In this document: positions 8,202-16,133 of the stretch, in pieces
Position numbering within the stretch: the stretch's first letter is position 1
Layout of the letters: the number at the start of each line of letters is the position of its first letter
Assembly: GCF_018717645.1 (NCBI RefSeq)
Contig: NZ_JAFLHG010000003.1
Location: 226,174-290,173, forward strand
Direction: 5' to 3'
DNA from: Microbacterium flavum
GTDB lineage: Bacteria; Actinomycetota; Actinomycetes; Actinomycetales; Microbacteriaceae
DNA length: 64,000 bases
The notes under the pieces: generated by a model
What the model saw: the letters and a program-made list of their open reading frames with translations, nothing else
Databases searched by the model: none
What the model was told of the DNA's origin: nothing
Program-made: the position numbers and the translations under genes

Positions 8202-8667
8202 CGCGAGAGCTTCGACTGATCTGCCGGGGGAGGCGGCACGGGGCGACGACGGGTCTGCCGCCTTGGAGTTCATCCTCGTCGGCCTCGTCCTCCTGGTTCC
8301 GATCGTGTACCTCGTGGTGGCGCTCGGAGCGATCCAGGGACAAGCCCTCGGGGTCGAGACGGGAGCGCGCCAGCTCGCGCGCACGATCGCCTCGGCGCCG
8401 GACACGGCGACCGCCGATCTGCGGGCGGACCGGGTCCTCGACGCGATCGTCCGGGAGTACGGACTGGACCGGGATACCGTCGCCGTCGACATCTCGTGCT
8501 CCTCCGCCACGTGCCCGGCGGCCGGCGCCCTCCTCACCGTCACCGTTCGCACCGAAGTCCCGCTGCCTCTCGTCCCCGCCGTCCTCGGACTCGACGACCT
8601 CGCGCGCGTTCCGGTCGAAGCGGCGTCCGTGCAGAAGGTCTCGCGCTTCTGGGGTGATGCTCCGTGA
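8176..8667 (+). CDS. Second TadE-like protein
   Basis: 163-residue protein with DDGSAALEFILVG, the TadE-type N-terminal signature including Glu, then a hydrophobic helix (VLLVPIVYLVVALGAI) and QGQALGVETGARQLART. Two cysteines (ISCSSATC) in the extracytoplasmic part could form a disulfide. Its start lies inside the previous gene, and the first dozen residues RASTDARASTD are encoded by an 18-bp duplication, so translation may really begin a little later, for example at GTG 8185. Its stop overlaps the next GTG start. Confidence 0.8.
   Translation: MRRVRASTDARASTDLPGEAARGDDGSAALEFILVGLVLLVPIVYLVVALGAIQGQALGVETGARQLARTIASAPDTATADLRADRVLDAIVREYGLDRDTVAVDISCSSATCPAAGALLTVTVRTEVPLPLVPAVLGLDDLARVPVEAASVQKVSRFWGDAP
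8184..8219. repeat. 18-bp tandem duplication between two tadE-like genes
   Basis: Two adjacent 18-nt copies (8184-8201, 8202-8219) differing at one base, each containing GAGAGCTTCGACTGA. The first copy supplies the stop codon of the upstream gene; both copies are read through in the second gene as RASTD repeats. Confidence 0.9.
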
Positions 8668-9074
8668 GCAGACACCCCGACGACGAAGGCTCCGTGCTGC
8701 TGCTGACCCTCGGCTACGCGATCCTCGCGATCGCCATCGTGCTCGTGTGCGTCGATGCGACGAGCCTGTACCTCGCGCAGAAGCGGGCGGATGCCGCCGC
8801 CGACGCGGCCGCGCTCGCCGGGGCGGACGGGTTCACCCTGGTCATCGACGGCGGCGCCCCGGTCGCCCAGCTGACGGATGAGCGCGTCGCCGCGCAGGCG
8901 GCGGAGCTCCTGGACGCACTCGGGACGGCCAGGCTCGTCTCTGCGTCGACCCCGGATGGGGTCTCGGCCCGCGTGAGCGTCGAAGTCGATTGGCATCCGC
9001 CGGTCTTGACGGTCTTCGTCCCCGACGGCTGGACGCTCGGAGCGACCGCGACGAGTCGGACGGCCCTCCGCTGA
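8664..9074 (+). CDS. TadG-like pilus-locus protein
   Basis: 136-residue last gene of the Tad operon. N-terminus has DDEGSVLLLTLGYAILAIAI, resembling the TadG/Flp pilus-assembly N-terminal domain, then LYLAQKRADAAADAAALAGAD, the recurrent motif of TadG-like proteins after their membrane helix. The rest is a short extracytoplasmic domain of about 90 residues, much shorter than full TadG with its von Willebrand domain. GTG start overlaps the previous TGA. Function is inferred from position and the N-terminal motif. Confidence 0.78.
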   Translation: MSRHPDDEGSVLLLTLGYAILAIAIVLVCVDATSLYLAQKRADAAADAAALAGADGFTLVIDGGAPVAQLTDERVAAQAAELLDALGTARLVSASTPDGVSARVSVEVDWHPPVLTVFVPDGWTLGATATSRTALR

Positions 9075-9105
9075 TCGCCGTGACGAGCAGACGTGCCGGC
9101 CGCGC

Positions 9106-10395
9106 TCAGCGCCCGCGGGGCACGAAGCGCGGCACCCAGCGGATGAACGCCGCCGCGCCGAGCAGCCCGACGATGCCCATCGCGCCCGTCGCGAGCGATA
9201 GCGAGAACGCCGCCGACAGGCCGGAGACGAGAAGCGGCGCGAACGCGCCCCCGGCATCCGTCAGCGTCCGCCAGGAGCCGAGGAACGGCGCCGGATCGGC
9301 GACGGGCGCGACGTCCGCGCCGAGAGTCAGCAGGATGCCGCTCGACAGACCGTTGCCGACGCCGAGCACCGCGGCGAACAGCGCGAACCACATCGCCGCC
9401 TGCGGCAGATCGTGGGTGACGGAGAGCGCGAGGAACCCCGCTCCCATGAGGATCATCGCGGGCAGGGCCGCCCACAATCGCCCGAACCGGTCCATGACCT
9501 GCCCGCTCGCGTAGAAGAGCGCGAAGTCGATCGCGCCCGAGATTCCGACGACGAGCGCGATGGTCGAGGCATCCAGCCCGATCGACACACCCCAGAGCGG
9601 CAGCACGACCTGCCGCGCCGAGCGCACCGCCGACAGCGACGCGGCGGCGAGCCCGAGCCGAGAGAGCACGCCGCGATAGCGCCACATGGTGCGGAACACG
9701 CCGACGCGCTCGGCGGTCGGGATCGCCCCGGTCACCGGCTCACCGGTGTCCTCCGCGACGCGCGAGTCGCCGACCGGCGTGAGACGCGTCCGCGCCGGCG
9801 CCGCCCGAGCCTCCGGGTCGGGACCGAACATCACCAGCAGCACCGTCGCCAGCAGACACACCGCGAAGAACCAGACCGTCGCGTGCTCGTCGCCGAACAC
9901 GGCGAGAAGCGCCGCGGCGATGAACGGACCGACGAACATCCCGAGGCGGAACGAACCGCCCAGCAGGGAGAGCGCCCGCGCCCGGAAGGACAGCGGAACA
10001 CGCGTCGTCATGAACGAATGCCGCGCGAGCCCGAACACCGCGGCGCAGAAGCCGATGACGAAGACGGATGCCGTAAGGAGCGCCAGGTTCGGGGCGAGAG
10101 CGAGCCCCGCCACTCCGCCGAGCGCGATCACACCGCCGATCGCCATCGTCACGCGCTCACCCACGCGTGCGACCGACCATCCGGCGGGGATGTTGCCGCA
10201 CAGCTGTCCGACGACCAGCGCCGAGGCGACGAGCGCCGCCGTCGGGACGTCGGCACCGAGCCGCGACGCGAAGATCGGCAGGAGCGGGATCACGGCTCCC
10301 TCGCCGAGCGCGAAGAGCACCGTGGGACCGTAGATCACCGGCGCGAGCGACCAGAGCATCCGCCGGATCGGCTCGGGGGAGGCGGCATCGGTCAC
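9106..10395 (-). CDS. Major facilitator superfamily transporter
   Basis: 429-residue MFS permease with about twelve hydrophobic segments in two halves joined by a hydrophilic loop ([15 protein letters not shown]... region near residue 195-225). Motifs typical of drug-exporter-like MFS are visible: [17 protein letters not shown] in the 2-3 loop and [14 protein letters not shown] in the 8-9 loop. I chose GTG 10395 because a TAACGT box sits 7 nt upstream on that strand, the leaderless arrangement seen elsewhere here; ATG 10422 would start 9 codons earlier and overlap the prfB start. Substrate unknown. Confidence 0.85.
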   Translation of the reverse strand: MTDAASPEPIRRMLWSLAPVIYGPTVLFALGEGAVIPLLPIFASRLGADVPTAALVASALVVGQLCGNIPAGWSVARVGERVTMAIGGVIALGGVAGLALAPNLALLTASVFVIGFCAAVFGLARHSFMTTRVPLSFRARALSLLGGSFRLGMFVGPFIAAALLAVFGDEHATVWFFAVCLLATVLLVMFGPDPEARAAPARTRLTPVGDSRVAEDTGEPVTGAIPTAERVGVFRTMWRYRGVLSRLGLAAASLSAVRSARQVVLPLWGVSIGLDASTIALVVGISGAIDFALFYASGQVMDRFGRLWAALPAMILMGAGFLALSVTHDLPQAAMWFALFAAVLGVGNGLSSGILLTLGADVAPVADPAPFLGSWRTLTDAGGAFAPLLVSGLSAAFSLSLATGAMGIVGLLGAAAFIRWVPRFVPRGR

Positions 10396-10402
10396 GACAT
10401 CC

Positions 10403-10412
10403 ACGTTAGTCT
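10403..10412. promoter_or_regulatory. Bidirectional -10 element, MFS gene/prfB
   Basis: ACGTTAGTCT. Minus strand: TAACGT, 7 nt before GTG 10395. Plus strand: TAGTCT, 8 nt before prfB ATG 10421. The two hexamers share the central TA, so both leaderless transcripts would start from one 10-bp element. Confidence 0.55.
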
Positions 10413-10420
10413 GGAGTGTC

Positions 10421-11530
10421 ATGCTTGATTTCGATCCTTCCGCCGACATCCAGGCGCTGCGCTCCACGTTCTCCGACATCGCGGCGGTGGTCGACGTCGA
10501 GGCGCTCCGCGCCGAGATCGACCGCCTGTCCGAAGAGGCGGGCGCCCCCGATCTGTGGGACGACGTCGAGAAGGCGCAGAAGGTCACGAGCGCCCTCAGT
10601 CACCGGCAGTCCGAGCTGAAGCGCGTCACCGACGTCGAGCAGCGCCTCGACGACCTCGACGTGCTGGTCGAGCTCGCCAACGAGATGGACGACGAGGAGA
10701 CGGCCGCCGAGGCGCGCCGGGAGGTCTCCGACCTGCAGGACGTGATCGGCCAGCTCGAGGTGCAGACCCTCCTCGACGGCGAATACGACGATCGCCCCGC
10801 GGTCGTGACGATCCGCTCCGGCGCCGGCGGCGACGACGCCACCGACTTCGCGGAGATGCTGCTGCGGATGTACCTGCGCTGGGCCGAGCGGCACAAGTAT
10901 TCCGTCAAGGTGATGGACACCTCCTACGCCGAAGGCGCCGGCATCAAGTCCGCGACCTTCGAGATCGACGCTCCGTACGCGTACGGCACCCTGTCGGTCG
11001 AGGCCGGGACCCATCGCCTCGCGCGGATCAGCCCCTTCGGCGGCGCCGACAAGCGCCAGACCTCGTTCGCGGCGGTCGAGGTGATCCCCGCGCTCGAAGA
11101 GGCCGTCGAGGTCGAGGTGCCCGAGAACGACATCCGGGTCGACGTCTTCCGCTCCTCCGGGCCCGGAGGCCAGTCGGTCAACACGACCGATTCCGCCGTC
11201 CGGATCACCCATCTCCCCACCGGCCTCGTCGTCTCGATGCAGAACGAGAAGAGCCAGATCCAGAACCGCGCAGCCGCCATGCGCGTGCTCCAGACGCGCC
11301 TGCTCCTCCTCAAGCGCGAGGAGGAAGCCGCGAAGAAGAAGGAACTCGCCGGCACGATCACGGCGAGCTGGGGCGACCAGATGCGCTCGTACTTCCTCTA
11401 CGGTCAGCAGCTGGTGAAGGACCTCCGCACCGGCTACGAGGTCGGGAACCCTGCCGTCGTCTTCGACGGCGACCTCGACGGCCTCATCGCCGCGGGGATC
11501 CGCTGGCGCAAGCGCAAGGACGACGACTGA
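10421..11530 (+). CDS. prfB: Peptide chain release factor 2
   Basis: RF2 recognises UGA and UAA stop codons and triggers peptide release. In 369 residues the tripeptide anticodon SPF is visible in [14 protein letters not shown] (about residue 204-206) and the catalytic GGQ in [15 protein letters not shown] (near residue 250). The gene is one open frame from ATG; there is no in-frame TGA near codon 25, so the autoregulatory +1 frameshift known from many bacteria is absent. Likely leaderless from the TAGTCT box. It precedes ftsEX-smpB, a widely conserved actinobacterial order. Confidence 0.97.
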   Translation: MLDFDPSADIQALRSTFSDIAAVVDVEALRAEIDRLSEEAGAPDLWDDVEKAQKVTSALSHRQSELKRVTDVEQRLDDLDVLVELANEMDDEETAAEARREVSDLQDVIGQLEVQTLLDGEYDDRPAVVTIRSGAGGDDATDFAEMLLRMYLRWAERHKYSVKVMDTSYAEGAGIKSATFEIDAPYAYGTLSVEAGTHRLARISPFGGADKRQTSFAAVEVIPALEEAVEVEVPENDIRVDVFRSSGPGGQSVNTTDSAVRITHLPTGLVVSMQNEKSQIQNRAAAMRVLQTRLLLLKREEEAAKKKELAGTITASWGDQMRSYFLYGQQLVKDLRTGYEVGNPAVVFDGDLDGLIAAGIRWRKRKDDD

Positions 11531-11550
11531 TCCGTCGCCGCGAACGCGGT

Positions 11551-11569
11551 CGACACGCGGCGAGTGTCG
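11551..11569. repeat. Inverted repeat between prfB and ftsE
   Basis: CGACAC-gcggcga-GTGTCG, a 6-7-6 dyad in the 80-bp gap. The words GACACGCGG and GAGTGTC also make up the larger palindromes before ilvC at 41009-41064, suggesting one repeat family. It may also act as an RNA hairpin after prfB, though no T-run follows. Confidence 0.5.
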
Positions 11570-11595
11570 CGCCCGGCATCCGCCGGGTCGCGACG

Positions 11596-11601
11596 TAGGC
11601 T
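11596..11601 (+). promoter_or_regulatory. Putative -10 box of ftsE
   Basis: TAGGCT, 9 nt before the ftsE ATG and without a recognisable ribosome site in between, so the transcript would have almost no leader. Confidence 0.45.
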
Positions 11602-11610
11602 CGACGGGTC

Positions 11611-12693
11611 ATGATCCGGTTCGAGCACGTCACCAAGAAGTACCGCGGGACCAAGAAGCCCGCGATCAGCGATGTCGACTTCGAGGTGCAGCGCGGCGAG
11701 TTCGTCTTCCTCGTCGGGGCATCGGGGTCCGGCAAGTCCTCCTGCCTGCGCCTCATCCTGCGCGAGGACACCCCGAGCGACGGCCGCGTCGTCGTGCTCG
11801 GCCGCGACCTCCATACGCTGTCCACCCGCAAGGTGCCCTACTTCCGCCGGAACATCGGCGCGGTCTTCCAGGACTTCCGCCTCCTGCCGAACAAGACCGT
11901 CTTCCAGAACGTCGCGTTCACGCTGCAGGTGACCGGAGCCTCCCGGGGGTTCATCCAGCAGGCGGTTCCCGAGGCGCTCACCCTCGTCGGACTCGACGGC
12001 AAGCAGAAGCGCCTCCCGCACGAACTGTCGGGTGGTGAGCAGCAGCGCGTCGCGATCGCCCGGGCGATCGTCAACCGCCCCCAAATCCTCCTCGCGGACG
12101 AACCGACCGGAAACCTCGACCCGGCGACCTCCGTCGACATCATGCAGCTGCTCGCGCGGATCAACGAGGGCGGCACCACGGTCGTCATGGCGACGCACGA
12201 GGCCGGCTTCGTGGACCAGATGAAGCGTCGCGTGATCGAACTGCGCGACGGCGTCATGATGCGCGACGACCGCCGGGGCGGGTACGGCGACACCTCGGCG
12301 ATCCCGCGCCTCGCCCCCCAGGAGGAGAAGGGCGCCGCCGCCACGGCCGCGCTCTCGGCCGTCCTCGAGCTCCAGCGCGAGATCGCGGCGTCCCCGGTCG
12401 AACCCGTGCCCTCGGCGGTGAAGGATGCCGCGGCGGAAGCCGTCTCCGCGTCCGCCGTCGCCGCCGCGGTGGCCGTCACGCCGGAGGTCGCTCCGGCCGT
12501 CGCCGCGGACATCACCGAACCGCCGGAGAGTCCGCCGCAGTCTCCGACGCACGCCGACGGCCGGCCGCCGACCCGGCCGATCCGGATCGACGCCCCGATC
12601 GTCCAGCTCGACGGGCTCGAGCTCGACGACCTCACCGTGGCCGAACGCCTCGGACTGGCATCCGACGAAGACGAAGTGGGGCCGACCTCGTGA
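11611..12693 (+). CDS. ftsE: Cell-division ATP-binding protein FtsE with long C-terminal tail
   Basis: ABC-type ATPase that with FtsX controls peptidoglycan hydrolases at the septum. Residues 1-225 are a normal FtsE: Walker A GASGSGKSS near 37-45, signature LSGGEQQRVA near 140, Walker B ILLADEPTGNLDPA near 160-170, and the H-loop MATHE. The protein is 360 residues, about 130 longer than the usual FtsE. The extra tail is Ala/Pro/Glu-rich and probably disordered, ending in an acidic segment (LDGLELDDLTVAERLGLASD), which may be a docking motif. Stop overlaps the ftsX GTG by 4 nt. Confidence 0.95.
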   Translation: MIRFEHVTKKYRGTKKPAISDVDFEVQRGEFVFLVGASGSGKSSCLRLILREDTPSDGRVVVLGRDLHTLSTRKVPYFRRNIGAVFQDFRLLPNKTVFQNVAFTLQVTGASRGFIQQAVPEALTLVGLDGKQKRLPHELSGGEQQRVAIARAIVNRPQILLADEPTGNLDPATSVDIMQLLARINEGGTTVVMATHEAGFVDQMKRRVIELRDGVMMRDDRRGGYGDTSAIPRLAPQEEKGAAATAALSAVLELQREIAASPVEPVPSAVKDAAAEAVSASAVAAAVAVTPEVAPAVAADITEPPESPPQSPTHADGRPPTRPIRIDAPIVQLDGLELDDLTVAERLGLASDEDEVGPTS

Positions 12694-13604
12694 GGGTGCG
12701 ACTGATCCTCGCCGAGGCCCTGTCGGGCCTGCGGCGCAACGCCTCGATGGTGATCTCCGTCGTCCTCGTCACCTTCGTCTCGCTCACCTTCGTCGGTGCG
12801 GCGATGCTCATGCAGATGCAGATCGCGAAGATGCAGAGCTACTGGGCGGAGCGTGCGCAGGTCTCCGTCGTGATGTGTCGCGACGACTCGACGGCCACCA
12901 CGTGCGTGGACGGCGCGGCCACGCCCGAGCAGATCGCGGCGGTGGACGAACGTCTGAAGAGCCCGGCCCTTGCCGACCTCATCCGAGACGTGCGCTTCGA
13001 GTCCGGTGACGAGGCCTACCAGAACCTGCTCGATCTCTACGGCGACGAGTACAAGGACTACGTGACTCCCGCACAGCTCGGCGACACGTACTGGGTGGGG
13101 CTGATCGACCCCGGGAAGTCCGATGTCATCACCGAGGCGTTCTCCGGGACGGCTGGTGTCGAGGGCGTGAAGAACCAGATGCAGTACCTCGAACCGCTCT
13201 TCTCCGCGCTCACCGTCGCGACCTATATCGCCGTCGGCGTGGCCTCCCTCATGCTCATCGCCGCCGTGCTGCTGATCGCGACGACGATCCGCCTCTCCGC
13301 CTATGCCCGACGTCGGGAGGTCGGCATCATGCGGCTCGTCGGGGCGTCCAACCGCTTCATCCAGACGCCGTTCATCCTCGAAGGCGTCTTCGCCGCCTTC
13401 ATCGGATCGCTCCTGGCGGGCGGGGCGATCGTGGCGGGCGTGCATTTCGGGGTGGGCGGGTACCTCAAGGATCGGGTGACGTTCATCACCGACTGGGTGG
13501 GGATGGGGGATGCCGCCGTCGTCATCCCCGTGATCATCGTGATCGGCCTCGTGCTGGCCGCGCTCTCCGCGAGCTTCGCCATCCGTCGCTGGCTGCGCGC
13601 CTGA
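12690..13604 (+). CDS. ftsX: Cell-division permease FtsX
   Basis: Four-helix membrane partner of FtsE that transmits ATPase action to cell-wall hydrolases outside the cell. The 304-residue product has the first membrane helix around residues 20-45, a large extracytoplasmic loop (about 46-185) with two cysteines (VVMCRDDSTATTC) that could form a disulfide, and three more helices in the C-terminal FtsX domain, including SAYARRREVGIMRLVGASNRF, the diagnostic cytoplasmic loop. GTG start, coupled to ftsE by a 4-nt overlap. Confidence 0.96.
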   Translation: MRVRLILAEALSGLRRNASMVISVVLVTFVSLTFVGAAMLMQMQIAKMQSYWAERAQVSVVMCRDDSTATTCVDGAATPEQIAAVDERLKSPALADLIRDVRFESGDEAYQNLLDLYGDEYKDYVTPAQLGDTYWVGLIDPGKSDVITEAFSGTAGVEGVKNQMQYLEPLFSALTVATYIAVGVASLMLIAAVLLIATTIRLSAYARRREVGIMRLVGASNRFIQTPFILEGVFAAFIGSLLAGGAIVAGVHFGVGGYLKDRVTFITDWVGMGDAAVVIPVIIVIGLVLAALSASFAIRRWLRA

Positions 13605-13618
13605 GCTCCGTGCTGAGG

Positions 13619-13640
13619 TAAGCTGACAGGCTGCTGTCAG
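13619..13640 (+). promoter_or_regulatory. smpB promoter with overlapping dyad
   Basis: TAAGCT (13619-13624) resembles a -10 box; it is overlapped by CTGACAG-gctg-CTGTCAG (13623-13640), a perfect 7-4-7 dyad at the expected transcription start. This could be an operator or a 5'-end hairpin. A ribosome site GAGGAG follows before the ATG. Confidence 0.4.
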
Positions 13641-13654
13641 AACGAGGAGTCACC

Positions 13655-14131
13655 ATGCCCAGGGAACGCGGGGAGAAGGTCGTCGCGACCAACCGTCGCG
13701 CGCGCCACGAGTACGCCATCGAGAAGACCTACGAGGCGGGTCTCGTCCTCACCGGAACCGAGGTGAAGTCCCTCCGCGAAGGGCGGGCGAACCTCAGCGA
13801 CGGCTACGCGTACATCGACGGCGGCCAGGCCTACCTCGACGCGGTGCACATCCCCGAGTATTCGCAGGGGCACTGGACCAACCACTCGTCCAAGCGGACT
13901 CGCAAGCTCCTCCTGCACAAGCAGGAGATCATCAAGCTCTCGCACGCGATCAGCGCGGGCGGCTACACCCTGATCCCGCTGAAGCTGTACTTCTCCGACG
14001 GCCGGGCGAAGGTGGAGATCGCTGTCGCGAAGGGCAAGCGCGAGTACGAGAAGCGCCAGACGATCCGCGAGCGCGAGGACAAGCGGGAGGCGGAGCGCGC
14101 GATGCGCGGTCGCAACCGCCTCGGCGACTGA
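13655..14131 (+). CDS. smpB: SsrA-binding protein SmpB
   Basis: tmRNA partner in trans-translation: binds tmRNA's tRNA-like domain and places it in the ribosomal A site. At 158 residues it is of normal length and shows [42 protein letters not shown] and a positively charged C-terminal tail ([20 protein letters not shown]) that folds into the mRNA channel. The cognate tmRNA gene ssrA lies about 1 kb downstream. ATG follows AACGAGGAG. Follows ftsEX as in most actinobacteria. Confidence 0.98.
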   Translation: MPRERGEKVVATNRRARHEYAIEKTYEAGLVLTGTEVKSLREGRANLSDGYAYIDGGQAYLDAVHIPEYSQGHWTNHSSKRTRKLLLHKQEIIKLSHAISAGGYTLIPLKLYFSDGRAKVEIAVAKGKREYEKRQTIREREDKREAERAMRGRNRLGD

Positions 14132-14206
14132 CCCTCTTCCCGCGGCGCGCGGCGTGCGGCGGGCGACGGGGCGGTCGGTCGGGATGCCCACCGCTCGGCA
14201 CGAACT

Positions 14207-14272
14207 CCGCAGGATGAGGCGTAGTCCGCATCCCCGGGAGCGATCTGGTGCGGAGTCTGTGTGATCCTGCGG
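14207..14272. repeat. Nested symmetrical inverted repeat downstream of smpB
   Basis: Outer arms CCGCAGGAT (14207-14215) and ATCCTGCGG (14264-14272); inner arms TCCGCA (14225-14230) and TGCGGA (14249-14254); exactly nine unpaired bases separate outer and inner arms on both sides. It lies in the 225-bp convergent gap between smpB and the SIMPL gene. No T-run follows, so a classical terminator is doubtful; the rest of the gap shows nothing recognisable. Confidence 0.55.
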
Positions 14273-14356
14273 GGGTGGTGATGTGCCTGCGCGGGGGCCG
14301 GTACGGGGCCGCTCACGGATGCCGTGGGCGGCAGCGCGCGCCGGAGCGCGTGAGCG

Positions 14357-15028
14357 TCACTCGGCGCGGAAGCGCGCCTCCACAGCGGCGGTGACCACGA
14401 TGTCGTCGGGTCGGAAGTCCACCGCGGGCGCTCCACCCACGGCATCCACGGCCATCGCGGCGCGCGCGAACATGCGCGGCGTGGGGGAGTCCGGCCCGTG
14501 GCCCCCGCCGAGGAGGCCCAGATCGGCGACCTCGATCGGGACGACGGTCGCGCGGCCGATCGCCGTGGCATACGCGGTCGCGCGCTCGACCGCGGCGGCC
14601 ACGGCATCCGTCGCGACCTCGCGCTCGACCCGTGCGCGCGTCTCGGGGGTCAGCCGCCAATCGACGGTGCCGACCTGCAGGCCCTCCGTCGCGGCGATCG
14701 TGTTCAGCCAGTCGGAGAGGGCGAGGACGTCGGTGAACGTCGCCGTGAGTTCGACCGCGGCGTGATGCACCGGGTCGAGCTGGCGCCCCTCGCTGTTCCA
14801 GGGACGGTCCGCCCAGACCGAGACGCGCTGACTCGACCAGTCCGAGATGCCCCCGGCGGCCTTGCGCGCCGTGAGGTCGGCGCGCACCGGCTCGGCGAGG
14901 GCGGCGATGCGCTCCACAACGGCGCCGCGCTCCGGCCCGTCGGCGGTGGCGGCGACGTGGGCGACGGCGAGTTCGGGGATCACACGGGTCTCGCTGTCGC
15001 CGCGGACGGTGATGATGACATCGTTCAT
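14357..15028 (-). CDS. SIMPL-domain (DUF541) protein
   Basis: 223-residue protein with the SIMPL/DUF541 pattern: ITVRGDSETRVIPELAVAHV at the N-terminus, the central VSVWADRP...HHAAVELTATFTDV strand-rich part and the EVATDAVAAAVERATAYATAIG helix. Family members are often periplasmic or exported, but no signal peptide or membrane helix is visible here, so it is probably cytoplasmic. Function is unknown for most of the family. The ATG at 15028 is 7 nt from a TACAGT box, suggesting a leaderless mRNA. It sits between smpB and ssrA on the opposite strand. Confidence 0.82.
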   Translation of the reverse strand: MNDVIITVRGDSETRVIPELAVAHVAATADGPERGAVVERIAALAEPVRADLTARKAAGGISDWSSQRVSVWADRPWNSEGRQLDPVHHAAVELTATFTDVLALSDWLNTIAATEGLQVGTVDWRLTPETRARVEREVATDAVAAAVERATAYATAIGRATVVPIEVADLGLLGGGHGPDSPTPRMFARAAMAVDAVGGAPAVDFRPDDIVVTAAVEARFRAE

Positions 15029-15035
15029 GGGATAG

Positions 15036-15041
15036 ACTGTA
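15036..15041 (-). promoter_or_regulatory. Putative -10 box of SIMPL gene
   Basis: TACAGT on the minus strand, 7 nt before the ATG at 15028; no Shine-Dalgarno sequence intervenes. Confidence 0.45.
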
Positions 15042-15114
15042 ACGCTCGGATGCCGACGGCTCCGCGCTCACAACTCCACAGCGTGACAGTGGCTCACCCT
15101 GCCGCAAGGCGCAC

Positions 15115-15481
15115 GGGGCTGATCGGTTTCGACAGCGTCTGTGTAACTGCGGGAAGCGGGCCGAGGATGCAGGGTTATCTCGTAAACGACCTCTGCAAAA
15201 ACATAGTTGCCGATGCAAAGCGCAACGACTTCGCCCTCGCTGCATAAGCGAGCCCGATAGTCCGTCAGACCGTAGGCGATCCCGCTACGGACCCTGGCGT
15301 CATCTAGGGATCTAGCTGTGTGACGGGGCCCCGACGTCACACGGGACTCTTCTGAGGCTGGGCTCGTCGACTTAGGTGTCTGTGACAAAGGTCGGAGCCG
15401 AGCAGAACGTCTTCACAGACTGCGCCCGGAGAAGACGCAGTATCTCAGCGTTGGACGGGGGTTCGATTCCCCCCAGCTCCA
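15115..15481 (+). ncRNA. ssrA: Transfer-messenger RNA (tmRNA)
   Basis: Rescues stalled ribosomes and tags the nascent protein for proteolysis. The 5' GGGGCTG pairs with the 3' CAGCTCC to form the acceptor stem; the 3' end has a T-arm GGGGGTTCGATTCCCCC. The tag reading frame at 15209-15247 encodes ADAKRNDFALAA then TAA, starting after the usual TAGTT context. The FALAA ending is the actinobacterial type and a ClpXP/ClpCP degron. The 3' CCA is not encoded. Length 367 nt. Partner smpB lies upstream. Confidence 0.96.
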
Positions 15482-15512
15482 CGACGCCACTGTCACCACG
15501 TGGATGACGTGA

Positions 15513-15553
15513 AGGCCGGCCCCTCTCTCGAGTTTCGAGAGAGGGGCCGGCCT
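15513..15553. terminator. Bidirectional terminator after ssrA
   Basis: Long perfect hairpin: AGGCCGGCCCCTCTCTCGA pairs with its complement across a short TTT-containing loop, followed by TTTC on the plus strand. It lies between convergent ssrA and the lipoprotein gene ending at 15561. Confidence 0.85.
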
Positions 15554-15560
15554 TTCGCGT

Positions 15561-16133
15561 TCAGCGGAGCGGTCGCTGGATGAGCAGCAGGTTCTGCTTC
15601 GTGTCGGAGAGGGTGATCCACCCGTCGCCGAACTCGTACGTCATGCCGTAGCCGTTCTCGTCGACCGTGGGGGCCTGCGAGGCATCCTGGGTGAGGAACA
15701 CGTTCTCGCCGTCGCTCTCGCGCTTCCAGCCCTGCTGTTCGAGGGACCGCTGGATCGTCGTCGCCTGGTCCCCGGTCAGTGAGGCCCAGCCGAAGAGGAG
15801 GAGCGCCCCGGACGGCTTGGCGAAGTCGGCCCAGGTGCACTCGATGCCGTCGTCGAGCGTGACCCCGGCGACCGCGAAGGGGGTCTCCTTGAAGCTCCAG
15901 CCCTTCTCGACCAGCTCGGCGTGCAGGTCCGGGATCACGAGCGCGTCGCACGTGACGCCGGGCGCGGTGGCATCCGGGCTGGACGTCGGATCCGTGCCCG
16001 CGACCGGCGGCGCGGTCGTCGGCGCGCCGGTGCCGACGGTCGCCGTCGGGTCGGGAGCGGCGCCGCCGCTGCAGCCGGCGAGAAGGAGGGCAGCGAGCGC
16101 GAGGGGCGCGAGGGCGGCGAGGCGGCGGGTCAT
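15561..16133 (-). CDS. Lipoprotein of unknown function
   Basis: 190 residues. The N-terminus RRLAALAPLALAALLLAGCS is a lipoprotein signal peptide with lipobox LAGC (Cys 21), followed by a Pro/Thr/Ser-rich linker to about residue 58 and a globular domain with two cysteines (VTCDALVIPD and IECTWADF). This looks like an extracytoplasmic membrane-anchored protein; I do not recognise the domain. Its start overlaps the stop of the hisN-like gene by 4 nt, so they form an operon. Ends at the terminator shared with ssrA. Confidence 0.8.
   Translation of the reverse strand: MTRRLAALAPLALAALLLAGCSGGAAPDPTATVGTGAPTTAPPVAGTDPTSSPDATAPGVTCDALVIPDLHAELVEKGWSFKETPFAVAGVTLDDGIECTWADFAKPSGALLLFGWASLTGDQATTIQRSLEQQGWKRESDGENVFLTQDASQAPTVDENGYGMTYEFGDGWITLSDTKQNLLLIQRPLR

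Noticed and set aside
10421..10500. Programmed +1 frameshift in prfB
   Set aside because: The gene is a single open frame without an in-frame TGA near codon 25.
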